Part shown: positions 54,220 to 63,483 of the stretch, piece after piece
Layout: every line of letters starts with the position of its first letter
Numbering within the stretch: position 1 is the first letter of the stretch
Assembly (NCBI RefSeq): GCF_900115625.1
Contig: NZ_FOXD01000013.1
Location: forward strand, 40,703 to 104,702
From: Salibacterium halotolerans
Lineage (GTDB): Bacteria > Bacillota > Bacilli > Bacillales > Marinococcaceae
Reading direction: 5' to 3'
Length of the DNA stretch: 64,000 nt
Translations under genes and position numbers: made by a program
Notes under the pieces: generated by a model
Told to the model about the DNA's origin: nothing
Database searches by the model: none
What the model saw: only the letters and a program-made list of their open reading frames with translations

Positions 54220-56082
54220 ATGAGAATGTCAGCCGGATACTTGTTTATTGCATTGTTTATGGTAATGTTTTCTGTATTTCTGCTTGGTGTTCTGGACGAA
54301 GAAAAGAAAGCCGTCTCGTTTGAAAAGACGCTGGAAGATACAGACATTAAGAAACCGGACATTGATCAGAACAGCTATATTTATGATGAAACAGGAGCTG
54401 TTGTTTCCGAGTTATCTAAAGGGCAGAATCGTCGTTATCTGGATATAGAAGACATCCCGCGCCGCGTGAAACAGGCTTTTCTTTCGACGGAAGACAGGCA
54501 TTTTTTCGAACATGAAGGTGTCGACATGACGGCCGTCGCCCGGGCGCTTGCTGTGAATGCAAAAGCCGGGAGTATCGAAGAAGGGGGAAGCACCATCACC
54601 CAGCAGACCGTGCGGAACCTGTTTTTGTCACATGAACAGTCGTACAACCGGAAGTTGACCGAAGTGCTTTATGCGTATCAAATGGAGCAGGAGTATTCCA
54701 AAGAGAAAATTCTGGAGTTTTATATCAACTCCATTTACTTTCAAAATGGAGTATACGGTTTTGAAACGGCCGCGCACTTTTATTTCGGAAAGCCAAGCAG
54801 CGGACTCACGCTCGCTGAAACAGCTTTTCTTGCAGCTGTTCCTGCCAATCCGTCCCACTATGATCCGCTGACAAAAAAGGAAAATACAAAAAAACGGCAG
54901 GAATGGATTTTGACCAAGATGCAGGAGACCGGCGCCGTTTCAACATCCCGGGCTGCTGAAGCAAGAAAAGCCCCGATTAACCTTCATGTCAGCGAAACAA
55001 GGAACCTCTACCCGGATTATACATTTTATGTGGAGAAGGAATTAAAAGAGTTGATCCGCAAAGAAGAAGGGTTTGCCCGCCGTATGAAAAACGCCGGCGG
55101 AGAAGAAGCAGCAGCCATCGAGAAAGAACTGGAGAAACGTGTCCGGGAAGTACTCTCGTCCGGCGTTCACATTGAAACATCCCTGGACCCGGACCTGCAG
55201 CAGGAGGTGACAAATGCGGTCGACCGCAGGCTCCGGGGGAAAAACGGAAACGGCGCCGCGGTGGTACTGGATCACCGTACCTCGGGGGTTAAAGCGTTAA
55301 GCGGCGGCAAAAACTATGAACCCTATTCTTTCAACAGAGCGTTTCAAGCTTACCGCCAGCCGGGGTCTTCCATTAAACCGCTGCTTGTTTACGGACCTTA
55401 CATGGATTTGACCGGAGCGGACAGACATGATTTTGTGGATGCCGGACGGTACTGCAAAGGTGACTACTGCCCCTCCAACGCCGGAGGGAGTTATCCCGGG
55501 CAGGTCACACTGGAAACAGCACTTGCCCGGTCGTATAATACAGCTGCCATGCGTTTATTTGAAGCAAGCGGGATACAGCCTTCATTTTCCTACCTGGAAT
55601 CGTTTGGATTTGACCGGGTTGGTGCGAAGGATCATTATTATGCAGCGGCGCTCGGAGGGCTTTCCCGGGGGGTATCTCTGCTTGAACTGAGCAGAGCGTA
55701 TACCACGTTTTCAAACGGCGGGCAGTACAAACCGGCACGTGCCATAAAGAAAGTAACGGACGGCAGCAAAACGGTACTGTATGAATGGGACGATACACAG
55801 CGTCCTGTCTGGAATGATGAGACCAATCAGGAACTCCGCCACATGATGAGAAGTGTGATAACAGAAGGAACCGGCCGCAGAGCAGATCCCGGGACCGGGG
55901 AATGGAGAGGGAAAACGGGAACGACCAATAATTATCAGGACCTTTGGTTTGTTGGATATAACAGCCGCTACACAGCCGGCGTCTGGATCGGCAGAGATCA
56001 ACCGGAATCTTTGGGCGCTGGTCTCCGCGGCACCCATCTGAATCTTTGGAGAGACATCGCAGGCACAGCAGCAGCCAAGTAA
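54220..56082 (+). CDS. Class A penicillin-binding protein (second, PBP1A family)
   Basis: A 620-aa bifunctional peptidoglycan synthase. A short cytoplasmic tail and membrane helix (about residues 4-25) precede the GT51 domain with STEDRHFFEHEGVDMTAVAR and EEGGSTITQQTVRN. The transpeptidase has SxxK in QPGSSIKPLL, SxN in SYNTAAM and KTG in GKTGTTNN. It lacks a Fn3-like tail, unlike the pbpF product. The ATG at 54220 follows AGAGGGA. It may correspond to a sporulation PBP such as PbpG; the symbol is not assigned. Confidence 0.88.
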   Translation: MRMSAGYLFIALFMVMFSVFLLGVLDEEKKAVSFEKTLEDTDIKKPDIDQNSYIYDETGAVVSELSKGQNRRYLDIEDIPRRVKQAFLSTEDRHFFEHEGVDMTAVARALAVNAKAGSIEEGGSTITQQTVRNLFLSHEQSYNRKLTEVLYAYQMEQEYSKEKILEFYINSIYFQNGVYGFETAAHFYFGKPSSGLTLAETAFLAAVPANPSHYDPLTKKENTKKRQEWILTKMQETGAVSTSRAAEARKAPINLHVSETRNLYPDYTFYVEKELKELIRKEEGFARRMKNAGGEEAAAIEKELEKRVREVLSSGVHIETSLDPDLQQEVTNAVDRRLRGKNGNGAAVVLDHRTSGVKALSGGKNYEPYSFNRAFQAYRQPGSSIKPLLVYGPYMDLTGADRHDFVDAGRYCKGDYCPSNAGGSYPGQVTLETALARSYNTAAMRLFEASGIQPSFSYLESFGFDRVGAKDHYYAAALGGLSRGVSLLELSRAYTTFSNGGQYKPARAIKKVTDGSKTVLYEWDDTQRPVWNDETNQELRHMMRSVITEGTGRRADPGTGEWRGKTGTTNNYQDLWFVGYNSRYTAGVWIGRDQPESLGAGLRGTHLNLWRDIAGTAAAK

Positions 56083-56089
56083 CCGACCT

Positions 56090-56647
56090 TTAGACCGGCA
56101 GGCTCTTCATCAGGCTGTTGTACAGCCTGAAGCCTGCATACGACGTGGCAGCAGCGGCTGTGCACCAGAACGCGATATGGAAAAATATCAAACCAAACAG
56201 GCCGGCACCGCTCAAAGAATCGGAAATGCGGTATACGACAAACACGAAATAAACGAAGGTCGCCCCGAGAAAACAAACCGTGATCCCAAGAGGCATCCAT
56301 ATAAATAAAAGGGAGGCGGCACTGCCGGCAAGATAAATCCAGGTGCCTTTGCGCAGATTCGCAAGTTCGACTCCTTCCACATCTTTGGAGAAAAACAGCA
56401 GAGACAGCTCCATTAACGTATCAGCAATCAGTTTCAATGCAGAAAAAATCATAAAGAAAAACAGGAGCAGAAAGAAAAGAAGAGTCAGCTGTATGCCGCC
56501 TGCACTGAAAAACTCCAGCATGCCGGCGTACAGTCCAACCTCTTTCAGCCAGCCTGAAATCAGGCGTTCAGTGTACAGAGATAAAGACAGACTGAACAGT
56601 AAAATCGAAAACAACGGAAAATGACTCGTCAAATATGTATTTTTCAT
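56090..56647 (-). CDS. DUF5366/YufK-like membrane protein
   Basis: A 185-aa protein with five or so membrane segments and few charged loops. The start MKNTYLTSHFPLFSILLFSL and the length recall the YufK family (DUF5366) of Bacillus, whose function is unknown. It is convergent with the PBP gene, with only 7 nt between the two stops. Confidence 0.65.
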   Translation of the reverse strand: MKNTYLTSHFPLFSILLFSLSLSLYTERLISGWLKEVGLYAGMLEFFSAGGIQLTLLFFLLLFFFMIFSALKLIADTLMELSLLFFSKDVEGVELANLRKGTWIYLAGSAASLLFIWMPLGITVCFLGATFVYFVFVVYRISDSLSGAGLFGLIFFHIAFWCTAAAATSYAGFRLYNSLMKSLPV

Positions 56648-56723
56648 AAGTTACCACCATCTCCGTATTTGTGTCGCACAGAAAAAGCTGCAGAATAAAG
56701 GGCTGCAGCTTCTGCATGGGCCG

Positions 56724-57029
56724 CTAGAAATGGTGGATGACATCGAATGCTTTCAATGTGCTCCCTGTCGCGGCACTTTTCTTTTCAGACCCATCGGAAT
56801 GCTGGTGCGCCTTCTTGAACGCATCGCTGTTCACCCAGTCTTCATAATGCTGCTTCGACTCCCATTTTGTAAAGACGACCTGATTTCCATTTTCTTCGTT
56901 TTGCTCAAGAAACATAAAATCAATGCATCCCGGCGTGTTTTTCATATGTTCCACACTTTTGGCGAACCTTTCCTGCATCGTTTCCTTTGCCTCATCCGGA
57001 ACATGAAGCTCGTTCATAACGACATACAT
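56724..57029 (-). CDS. HmoA/IsdG-like haem-degrading monooxygenase
   Basis: A 101-aa ABM-fold protein. TPGCIDFMFLEQNEENGNQV, TKWESKQHYEDWVNSDAF and KKAHQH match haem oxygenases of the HmoA/HmoB/IsdG type, with the distal His probably in KKAHQH. These enzymes open haem to release iron. The start at 57027-57029 is 6 nt from AAGGGTG; a longer in-frame upstream extension is unlikely. Haem cleavage is inferred from family. Confidence 0.78.
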   Translation of the reverse strand: MYVVMNELHVPDEAKETMQERFAKSVEHMKNTPGCIDFMFLEQNEENGNQVVFTKWESKQHYEDWVNSDAFKKAHQHSDGSEKKSAATGSTLKAFDVIHHF

Positions 57030-57205
57030 TCCAATCACCCTTTCTGAATCAACTTCCGCCAGACGGAGGAAGCTAAAGACTGCTTTCATTATATCAGGAA
57101 CCGCGTTTTTTACCAAAAACATGAAAACGCCTTTTTCCTTCATTCACAGACGGCTCGTTCTAAGGTATAATGGAATTCAGCAAACACAAACGGGGAGGTT
57201 CACAC

Positions 57206-57295
57206 ATGAAACTGGTACTTTTGATTGGTCTTTGCATCGCGTTTATGGTCTCCATCCTTTCGGCAGGATTTGAAGACAAGCCTCATAAACACTAA
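57206..57295 (+). CDS. Tiny single-helix membrane protein
   Basis: A 29-aa ORF: MKLVLLIGLCIAFMVSILSA, then a charged His-rich tail. GGGGAGG lies 7 nt before the ATG and a strong terminator follows, so expression is likely. No family recognised. Confidence 0.6.
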   Translation: MKLVLLIGLCIAFMVSILSAGFEDKPHKH

Positions 57296-57310
57296 TACAT
57301 GATGAAGAAA

Positions 57311-57339
57311 AGGGGCGGCTTATAGAACCGCCCCTTTTT
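57311..57339 (+). terminator. Terminator of the 29-aa ORF
   Basis: An 8-bp GC-rich stem AGGGGCGG / CCGCCCCT with a 9-nt loop and a T-run. Confidence 0.85.
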
Positions 57340-57358
57340 CTCATCCCGTGCTGATTGG

Positions 57359-57832
57359 TCAGCTTAAACCCGGAAACTGCTGCTGGCGGAGGGCTTCAAA
57401 GACGATGATTGCCGCGGAGTTGGATAGGTTAAAGGAACGAACCGCTTCGTTCTGCGGGATTCTCAGACACGTCTCTTCATGACACTCGACGATGGATTCG
57501 GGAAGTCCGGTCGTTTCACTGCCGAACACGAAGAAATAGTCTTTGTCCGGATCCTCATAAGAGAAGTCGGTGTGCCGGCAGCTGCCGTTTGTTTCAATTA
57601 GATAGAACTCAGCCTGCGGCCACTGTTCATTCACCTCATCCAGCGAATCATGATAATAAATCTGCACGTCCGGCCAGTAGTCACAGCCGGCCCGTTTCAA
57701 CATTTTATCATCGGTCGAAAAACCAAGCGGCCGGACTAAATGCAGAAACACCCCCGTCCCGGCGCAGGTACGGGCAATGTTCCCTGTATTTGCCGGTATC
57801 TCCGGATGATATAACACAATATGAATACTCAT
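57359..57832 (-). CDS. trmL: tRNA (cytidine/uridine-34-2'-O)-methyltransferase TrmL
   Basis: A SPOUT methyltransferase (CspR/YibK), 157 aa, that methylates the ribose of nucleotide 34 in leucine tRNAs. Markers are YHPEIPANTGNIARTC at the start, FVFGSETTGLPESI (knot, SAM site) and IPQNEAVRSFNLSNSAAI. Two tRNA-Leu genes of the relevant classes (CAA, UAA) lie 4.5 kb away. Confidence 0.94.
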   Translation of the reverse strand: MSIHIVLYHPEIPANTGNIARTCAGTGVFLHLVRPLGFSTDDKMLKRAGCDYWPDVQIYYHDSLDEVNEQWPQAEFYLIETNGSCRHTDFSYEDPDKDYFFVFGSETTGLPESIVECHEETCLRIPQNEAVRSFNLSNSAAIIVFEALRQQQFPGLS

Positions 57833-57956
57833 AAAACGTGCACCTCGTCTACTCGATAAAAATAAACTTTCATTCCTGTCATATTTTACGTCTGGTCAGC
57901 CGGCTTCGAGCTGAAACCTGAATTATTATAGCATATCTTTTTCCGGCGTGCCCGCT

Positions 57957-58844
57957 TCATCCTTGTCCAATCTGAAAAAATTTATAGCGGATGGCAGGCG
58001 TCCAGGCGGTCGAATCTTCATACGTCCAATAACGGGATCTGCTGTTTGACGTCTGCGCATTGACAAGCGGTTCCCCGTTGCCGTCGAATCCGGTGACAAT
58101 GGTGGAATGCTGCCAGTTATCATCGCCGTTGAAGTCGTAACAGATGACATCCCCCAGTCCAAGCTTCTCCGGTTTTTCCGTCTCCACTGCCGTCAATCCG
58201 CTGTCAGAGCTGCTTAAATACCATCGGAACGAATGCGCCACCGCCCAGCTGTAACTCCAGTTCGTGCCGCTGTACCACCAGCCGCTCCCCCGGTCCGGCT
58301 GTCCCCGCATCGGAGCATCTCCCGCCCGCAGGCATTGTGATATAAAATTCGTACAGTTATCCGAAAACGCCTGATAATCAGGATTATAATTATTCCACCA
58401 CGCTTCTGCATACTGCACCGCTTTTCGGCGGTCATACATAAAAGAGTGCCGCTCCGGGTAAATCGGCTGCCCTGCGCGGGGCTTTATCTGCATCGGCTGC
58501 GGCTGCTCCTGATCAATAATGACATAGCCGTCATGGCTTTTCATTATTCTTGGTATCCATTGTTCTTCCATATGATACCGGCCGTTGATTTTTAACATCC
58601 GCCTAAGACGCAGCTGATAGTAGATATGTTCCTGCTTTTCAAACCGCTGCAGCCGGTATGGATGACATGTAATCCTGATTTTCAGAAGATCCGCCTGTCT
58701 CCGTTCCAGTGTCCGCTTAAAACGCCGGAGCATCTCCGTTTCCTGCGGAATCGTTTTAGACGGTTTCACCGGACGATGCTGGAGTTGAAAAGACACCCAC
58801 TGCTGTATGTGCTCTTTCCACGCTTCCATCCAACTTCTGGTCAT
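57957..58844 (-). CDS. Amidase-domain protein, YhbB-like
   Basis: A 295-aa protein with a C-terminal Amidase_6 (putative amidase, NlpC/P60-like) domain, about residues 140-290. The probable nucleophile is in [15 protein letters not shown] and the His in [11 protein letters not shown]. The basic N-terminal half is helical and no signal peptide is visible. It corresponds in place to B. subtilis yhbB beside queG. The start follows AAGGAGGGG; the second possible codon (ATG) is used. Confidence 0.78.
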   Translation of the reverse strand: MTRSWMEAWKEHIQQWVSFQLQHRPVKPSKTIPQETEMLRRFKRTLERRQADLLKIRITCHPYRLQRFEKQEHIYYQLRLRRMLKINGRYHMEEQWIPRIMKSHDGYVIIDQEQPQPMQIKPRAGQPIYPERHSFMYDRRKAVQYAEAWWNNYNPDYQAFSDNCTNFISQCLRAGDAPMRGQPDRGSGWWYSGTNWSYSWAVAHSFRWYLSSSDSGLTAVETEKPEKLGLGDVICYDFNGDDNWQHSTIVTGFDGNGEPLVNAQTSNSRSRYWTYEDSTAWTPAIRYKFFQIGQG

Positions 58845-58966
58845 CGACACACCCCTCCTTCTTATCGTGCCATCGTCACATTCTATTTAAGAAGAGAGGC
58901 TGTCATTCCTTTTGGCCGCAGTAAAATAGAAAGACACCCGCCTTATGCGCGTGCCTTCCCGTGTTT

Positions 58967-59497
58967 TTAGGAAGAAGCGGAAACCGCTCCCTCCATCTGA
59001 AGCAGATATTCTTTTTTATCAACGCCGGATCCGTATCCTACCATTTTGCCGTTGCTGCCAATCACACGGTGGCACGGAATGACAAGAGATACTGGATTTT
59101 TGTTGTTGGCCATGCCGACAGCGCGGACCGCTTTCGGAGACTGTACCACTTCGGCGATGTCTTTATAGGATCTCGTCTCCCCGTACGGAATATCGTACAG
59201 CGCGTTCCATACCGCTATTTGAAAGGCTGTCCCGTATAAATCCAGTGGGAGATTGAACTGCCGGCGGTTTCCGTCAAAATATTCACGGAGTTGTTTCATG
59301 ATGCCGTGTGTATCCGCTGTATCGTTATCCCAGGCTGACGCGAGGCCGTACTGCTTCAACCACGGAGTGAGAGCCGCTTTGACATCATCCACCCGGCCGT
59401 AATGCAGCACACACAACCCTGATGATGTGGCTGCGGTCGTAATCCAGCCGACCGGGCTCTCTATTTCCTGGTACAACAAAGGGCTCTGGATGCTCAT
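58967..59497 (-). CDS. ogt: Methylated-DNA-protein cysteine methyltransferase
   Basis: Suicide repair protein that removes alkyl groups from O6-alkylguanine; 176 aa. The acceptor cysteine is in SLVIPCHRVIGSNG, and the DNA-binding helix is around AVRAVGMANNKNP. The ATG follows AAGGAG. It lies 12 nt downstream of queG and is probably co-transcribed. Confidence 0.94.
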   Translation of the reverse strand: MSIQSPLLYQEIESPVGWITTAATSSGLCVLHYGRVDDVKAALTPWLKQYGLASAWDNDTADTHGIMKQLREYFDGNRRQFNLPLDLYGTAFQIAVWNALYDIPYGETRSYKDIAEVVQSPKAVRAVGMANNKNPVSLVIPCHRVIGSNGKMVGYGSGVDKKEYLLQMEGAVSASS

Positions 59498-59509
59498 CCT
59501 ACCATCTCC

Positions 59510-60649
59510 TTATGGAACAAAGTGAGGGGCTTTGGCATTTGCAATTTCCTCCTGCACACTTTCGTCCGTTTCATGCTGTTCTGCCTCATACAGCGCCTGC
59601 AAGGCTTCTTCTGTGCCGATCTGTCCAAGAGACCAGGCAGCCGATCCACGGATAACCGGGCGCGGGTCCCGGTGAAGCACGTGCGTGAGCGAATCCAGTG
59701 CTTCTTCGGCTTTATATGTGCCAAGGGCCAGAACCGCGTTGCGCTGTATCGGCTTTTTGCCGCGCCATGATCCGGCCATCGGCCCGTACACTTCTTTGAA
59801 TTCGCGGTTGCTTATCGTAAGCAGTGGTTCAAGCCGCGGCTTCACGACCTCCGGATCCGGTTCAAATTCTTCGTTCTGGTGGTGATCCATGCCCTTGTTT
59901 TCCGGACATACGGTCTGGCACGTGTCACAGCCGTAAATACGATTTCCGATTTTTTTACGAAACCGCTCCGGAAGAGATCCTTTCGTCTGCGTCAAAAAGG
60001 CGATGCATTTACTAGAATCAAGCTGCCCTCCCTGAACGAGGGCACCGGTGGGACAAGCGTCCACACATTTATTGCACGTTCCGCATTGATCGGTAATCTC
60101 TTTATCCGGCTCAAGCGAGAGCGTGGTGATCATCTCTCCAAGATACACATACGACCCGAATTCCGGGGTGATAATCGCACAGTTTTTTCCGCTCCAGCCG
60201 ATGCCGGCGCGTTCGGCCACCGCCCGGTCCGAAAGTTCTCCGGTGTCCACCATCGATTGATTGCGCGCCTCCGGGGCAATGTCAGCGATGTAATCTTCCA
60301 GTTTCTGCAGGCGGTCTTTTAACACATTGTGATAATCCTGACCCCAGGAGGCCCGGCAGAACAAGCCGCGCCTGTCTCCTTTCCTGCTTTTCGGTTCATT
60401 TTTCATTTTAGACGGATAAGCCAGGGCAATCGAAATGATCGTTTTCGCCTCCGGCAGCAGCCGCTCCGGCTCCGTCCGCTTTTCAATATCCGGTTCTTCA
60501 AAACCAGACTGATACTGAAGACGCTGCTGCTCAATCAACCTGTCCTTTAGTGTGAGAAAAGGATCTGTCGAGGCAAAACCTATTTTATCAATTCCGATCT
60601 CTTTGCTGTAGGCAATGATTTTTTCCTTAAGCTCTACTCCTGTCAACAT
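59510..60649 (-). CDS. queG: Epoxyqueuosine reductase QueG
   Basis: Cobalamin- and [4Fe-4S]-dependent enzyme for the last step of queuosine formation in tRNAs with GUN anticodons. At 379 aa it is of the long type with a C-terminal HEAT-repeat extension (about 300-375) used for tRNA binding. Cluster motifs are CGTCNKCVDACPTGAL and CDTCQTVCPEN. The downstream array encodes its substrates tRNA-Asn, -Asp, -His and -Tyr. Corresponds to B. subtilis yhbA. Confidence 0.95.
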   Translation of the reverse strand: MLTGVELKEKIIAYSKEIGIDKIGFASTDPFLTLKDRLIEQQRLQYQSGFEEPDIEKRTEPERLLPEAKTIISIALAYPSKMKNEPKSRKGDRRGLFCRASWGQDYHNVLKDRLQKLEDYIADIAPEARNQSMVDTGELSDRAVAERAGIGWSGKNCAIITPEFGSYVYLGEMITTLSLEPDKEITDQCGTCNKCVDACPTGALVQGGQLDSSKCIAFLTQTKGSLPERFRKKIGNRIYGCDTCQTVCPENKGMDHHQNEEFEPDPEVVKPRLEPLLTISNREFKEVYGPMAGSWRGKKPIQRNAVLALGTYKAEEALDSLTHVLHRDPRPVIRGSAAWSLGQIGTEEALQALYEAEQHETDESVQEEIANAKAPHFVP

Positions 60650-60730
60650 AGCTCTCCTTTCCTTTATCGTTTAATAGCAGGATTCGATATGGTACACTTT
60701 ACGCAGCACATTGCAGTAGAGGTGGAACAT

Positions 60731-61429
60731 ATGATCTTTTCACTTGAAAAAAGCCTGTTTGAACATATACCGGAATTTAAAATCGGTATCGTTGTATATA
60801 AAAATATTGTGACAGGGGATTCGCCGAACTTGCTGAAAGGCCGACTCGAGTACTTTCAGGAAACGGTACGGACCGAGCTCGATGAACGCCCTGTCGATGA
60901 ATACGAAGGCGTCCGCGAATGGCGGGAGATCTTCCGGAAGCTTGGAATCGACCCTAAGCGGTACCGTCCTTCCCACGAAGCCCTTTTAAAACGAATCAGC
61001 AGTGGAAAAGACCTGCCCTTTATTCACTCCGCGGCGGATATTAATAATTTCTTTTCACTTCAGTACGACATGCCGGTCGGTATTTATGACAGTCGTGCCT
61101 TGACTGATTATATCAAAATCACGCGGGGACAGGAAGAGGACGCAATGGAAGGGTTGAACGGGCGCTTGAACAACATGGAAGGAAAATTAGCGGCTATTGA
61201 CAGTACAGGCCCCTTCGGCAGCCCGATCGTAGATGCCGGCCGGACGAAAACGACGATGGAAACGACAGACGCCGTACAGATCTTTTATCTGCGCCCGTCC
61301 CTTTCCGTGTCGGAGGCAGATCAGCTTCTCCAGGCCAGTTCCAGCATGTTTTTGCAGCTTCACAGCGGCACAGCCCGCACCTACCTGCTTCACCGGGACG
61401 TGCCGGAAATCGATACGCATTCAGAATAA
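60731..61429 (+). CDS. Free-standing B3/B4 (tRNA-editing-like) domain protein
   Basis: A 232-aa protein made of a single B3/B4 domain, the fold that edits misacylated tRNA in the PheRS beta chain. Markers are WREIFRKLGIDPKRYRPSHE and LPFIHSAADINNFFSLQYD. Free-standing members have been proposed to edit or bind tRNA, but this is not established for this family. The ATG at 60731 follows GAGGTGG. It is divergent from queG. Confidence 0.85.
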   Translation: MIFSLEKSLFEHIPEFKIGIVVYKNIVTGDSPNLLKGRLEYFQETVRTELDERPVDEYEGVREWREIFRKLGIDPKRYRPSHEALLKRISSGKDLPFIHSAADINNFFSLQYDMPVGIYDSRALTDYIKITRGQEEDAMEGLNGRLNNMEGKLAAIDSTGPFGSPIVDAGRTKTTMETTDAVQIFYLRPSLSVSEADQLLQASSSMFLQLHSGTARTYLLHRDVPEIDTHSE

Positions 61430-61473
61430 TTCAGACATGATTATGTAACTTTTTATGCAAGCCACAAAAAACT

Positions 61474-61757
61474 CATAACGACGTTTGCAGCCGCTCCAGA
61501 GTGTGTAAACGTAACTATGAACCAGCCATAGTTACGTTTCTCCCTTTCGTGCATCCGTAAACGTCACCATGAACCCTTCTCTGTTGCGTTTGTCTCTTTT
61601 TTTCCGGAATAAACGCAACTTAGAGCTATTAGGAGTGGCTTCCGGACAAAACGTGCAGCCGCTGCATCAGAAATGCGGTCCTTTCCAGACGCTTCGTGAC
61701 GTTTGAGTCCAAAGATTATATGGCCAACGTCGCTTTTTAAAAATCATAACGACATAT
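61474..61757 (+). repeat. AAACGT alternating half-site array, copy 2
   Basis: In-register half-sites start at 61481, 61507, 61534, 61559, 61586 (GCGTTT) and 61611 (AAACGC), with centre spacing 26, 27, 25, 27 and 25 nt. The pair at 61507-61539 is a perfect 13-bp inverted repeat (AAACGTAACTATG) with a 7-nt loop. More degenerate sites follow (61649, 61689, 61699, 61725, 61749). 61507-61574 aligns gap-free with 35000-35067. From 61758 to 62027 I see nothing else recognisable. Confidence 0.75.
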
Positions 61758-62027
61758 GAAGATCTGCCTGCTCCGCTTGCAGAATGGTGTTGTTTTCCGG
61801 GTGGCACACCACTCACCACTGGAAAACGCTCAAATAACCTTCCCGAAATGCTGCGATACGGCGGCGCTGCTTTTCCCGATATTCAACCGGATCCAAAAGC
61901 TGTTCCTCCTTTTCTTCAGCAAGATTACCTATAGTGTGGCAGAATCTCCAGTGAAGCAAAAGGTGGGTTCTATTTGACGCTTTCTGTACACGTGACCATT
62001 TGACGGTCAATCGCGGTAATAATATGC

Positions 62028-62061
62028 AAAAAACCGAAGTATGCAATGCTGCAAACTCCGG
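62028..62061 (-). terminator. Terminator of the tRNA operon
   Basis: A 7-bp stem CCGGAGT / ACTTCGG (one G-T pair) on the minus strand encloses a smaller TGCA hairpin and is followed by six T. It lies 20 nt after tRNA-Leu(CAA). Confidence 0.7.
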
Positions 62062-62080
62062 CTGTATTATCGTCTATTCA

Positions 62081-62163
62081 TGGTAGCGGTGGTGGGACTC
62101 GAACCCACACTCCGAAGAACGCGATTTTGAGTCGCGCGCGTCTGCCAGTTCCGCCACACCGCC
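62081..62163 (-). tRNA. tRNA-Leu (CAA)
   Basis: Anticodon stem CGCGA/TCGCG with loop CTCAAAA; class II with a short variable arm; encoded CCA. Last gene of the array. Confidence 0.95.
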
Positions 62164-62188
62164 ATCCTGATAAGGACCAAGTTAAAAT

Positions 62189-62279
62189 TGGTGCCGAGGG
62201 CCGGACTTGAACCGGCACGGTTGGTAGACCAACCGCAGGATTTTAAGTCCTGTGTGTCTGCCCATTCCACCACCCCGGC
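62189..62279 (-). tRNA. tRNA-Leu (TAA)
   Basis: Anticodon stem CAGGA/TCCTG with loop CTTAAAA; class II with a long variable arm; encoded CCA. Confidence 0.95.
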
Positions 62280-62295
62280 AGAGGTAGATGTGAAG

Positions 62296-62370
62296 TGGAG
62301 GCGGTACCCGGATTCGAACCGGGGAATAAGGGTTTTGCAGACCCGTGCCTTACCACTTGGCTATACCGCC
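62296..62370 (-). tRNA. tRNA-Cys (GCA)
   Basis: Acceptor GGCGGTA/TACCGCC, anticodon loop CTGCAAA, encoded CCA. Confidence 0.95.
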
Positions 62371-62410
62371 ATGTGGTACCATATGATACCCATGCACATA
62401 GTGTGATAAC

Positions 62411-62485
62411 TGGAGCGGAAGACGGGATTCGAACCCGCGACCCCCACCTTGGCAAGGTGGTGTTCTACCACTGAACTACTTCCGC
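62411..62485 (-). tRNA. tRNA-Gly (GCC)
   Basis: Acceptor GCGGAAG/CTTCCGC, anticodon stem CACCT/AGGTG with loop TGCCA centre, encoded CCA. Confidence 0.95.
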
Positions 62486-62488
62486 ATG

Positions 62489-62563
62489 TGGCTGGGCTAG
62501 CTGGATTCGAACCAGCGCATCACGGAATCAAAATCCGATGCCTTACCGCTTGGCTATAGCCCA
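62489..62563 (-). tRNA. tRNA-Gln (TTG)
   Basis: Acceptor TGGGCTA/TAGCCCA, anticodon TTG, encoded CCA. Confidence 0.95.
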
Positions 62564-62573
62564 AATTGTAGAA

Positions 62574-62650
62574 TGGGGCGATTGATGGGAGTCGAACCCA
62601 TGCGTGCCGGAGCCACAATCCGGTGCGTTAACCACTTCGCCACAACCGCC
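62574..62650 (-). tRNA. tRNA-His (GTG)
   Basis: Anticodon GTG; an extra 5' G (position -1) opposite the discriminator C, as expected for histidine tRNA; encoded CCA. A queuosine substrate. Confidence 0.95.
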
Positions 62651-62669
62651 ATTTTAACAAAGATAAAAA

Positions 62670-62743
62670 TGGCAGGGGTAGTAGGAATCGAACCCACATT
62701 GGCGGTTTTGGAGACCGCTGTTCTGCCTTTGAACTATACCCCT
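62670..62743 (-). tRNA. tRNA-Trp (CCA)
   Basis: Acceptor AGGGGTA/TACCCCT, anticodon stem AGCGG/CCGC(C) with CCA anticodon, encoded CCA. Confidence 0.95.
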
Positions 62744-62751
62744 GTTTAACA

Positions 62752-62836
62752 TGGTGGAGGGGGACGGATTCGAACCGCCGAACCCGAAGGAGCGGATTTA
62801 CAGTCCGCCGCGTTTGGCCAACTTCGCTACCCCTCC
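62752..62836 (-). tRNA. tRNA-Tyr (GTA)
   Basis: Class II tRNA, acceptor GGAGGGG/CCCCTCC, anticodon GTA, long variable arm, encoded CCA. A queuosine substrate. Confidence 0.95.
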
Positions 62837-62846
62837 ATTTTTTAAA

Positions 62847-62922
62847 TGGTGCCGGCCAGAGGAATCGAACCCCCAACCTACTGATTACAAGTCAGTTGCT
62901 CTGCCAATTGAGCTAGACCGGC
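62847..62922 (-). tRNA. tRNA-Thr (TGT)
   Basis: Acceptor GCCGGTC/GGCCGGC, anticodon stem CTGAC/TCAG with TGT anticodon, encoded CCA. Confidence 0.95.
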
Positions 62923-62929
62923 ACAAAAA

Positions 62930-63005
62930 TGGTGGCTCGAGACGGAATCGAACCGCCGACACGAGGATTTTCAGTCCACTGCTCTACCGACTGAGCTATC
63001 GAGCC
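62930..63005 (-). tRNA. tRNA-Phe (GAA)
   Basis: Acceptor GGCTCGA/TCGAGCC, anticodon loop CTGAAAA, encoded CCA. Confidence 0.95.
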
Positions 63006-63062
63006 ATGTGTTGAAGCTTTTGATATTGTTTATATCATATCAAAGATATAAAATTGAGTAAA

Positions 63063-63138
63063 TGGCGGGCCTGACGGGAATCGAACCCGCGATCTCCTGC
63101 GTGACAGGCAGGCATGTTAACCGCTACACCACAGGCCC
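63063..63138 (-). tRNA. tRNA-Asp (GTC)
   Basis: Acceptor GGGCCTG/CAGGCCC, anticodon stem CCTGC/GCAGG with loop CTGTCAC, encoded CCA. A queuosine substrate. Confidence 0.95.
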
Positions 63139-63156
63139 TTTTGAAAAGAATAAGCT

Positions 63157-63305
63157 GCGAATCTCTTCGTCAACTGCGTTCGTGTCGTCAGGTCATGTAC
63201 TGATGTACATTCCCTCCTCCACTTTCTTGTTTCCTCGACCTTCTTGCTTCTTCTTTCCAAAAGCAAGGAGGTGAATCTCTTCGTCAGCTGCATTCGTCTC
63301 GTCAG
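63157..63305. repeat. Direct repeat in the Asp-fMet spacer
   Basis: The only long spacer of the tRNA array (63139-63392) has two 35-nt direct repeats, 63157-63191 and 63271-63305, differing at four positions and both containing GAATCTCTTCGTCA. Each is followed by a similar TACTG-TGTAC stretch. No gene is seen. Confidence 0.6.
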
Positions 63306-63392
63306 CTGAAATAGTGTCTCCAGGTTGCATACTGTTGTACGCTTCTTTTTACACTTTTTTCGTTTACGTTCAAATTATGTTTATTAAAAAAT

Positions 63393-63469
<77 letters not shown>

Positions 63470-63483
63470 ATATGAATGATTCA

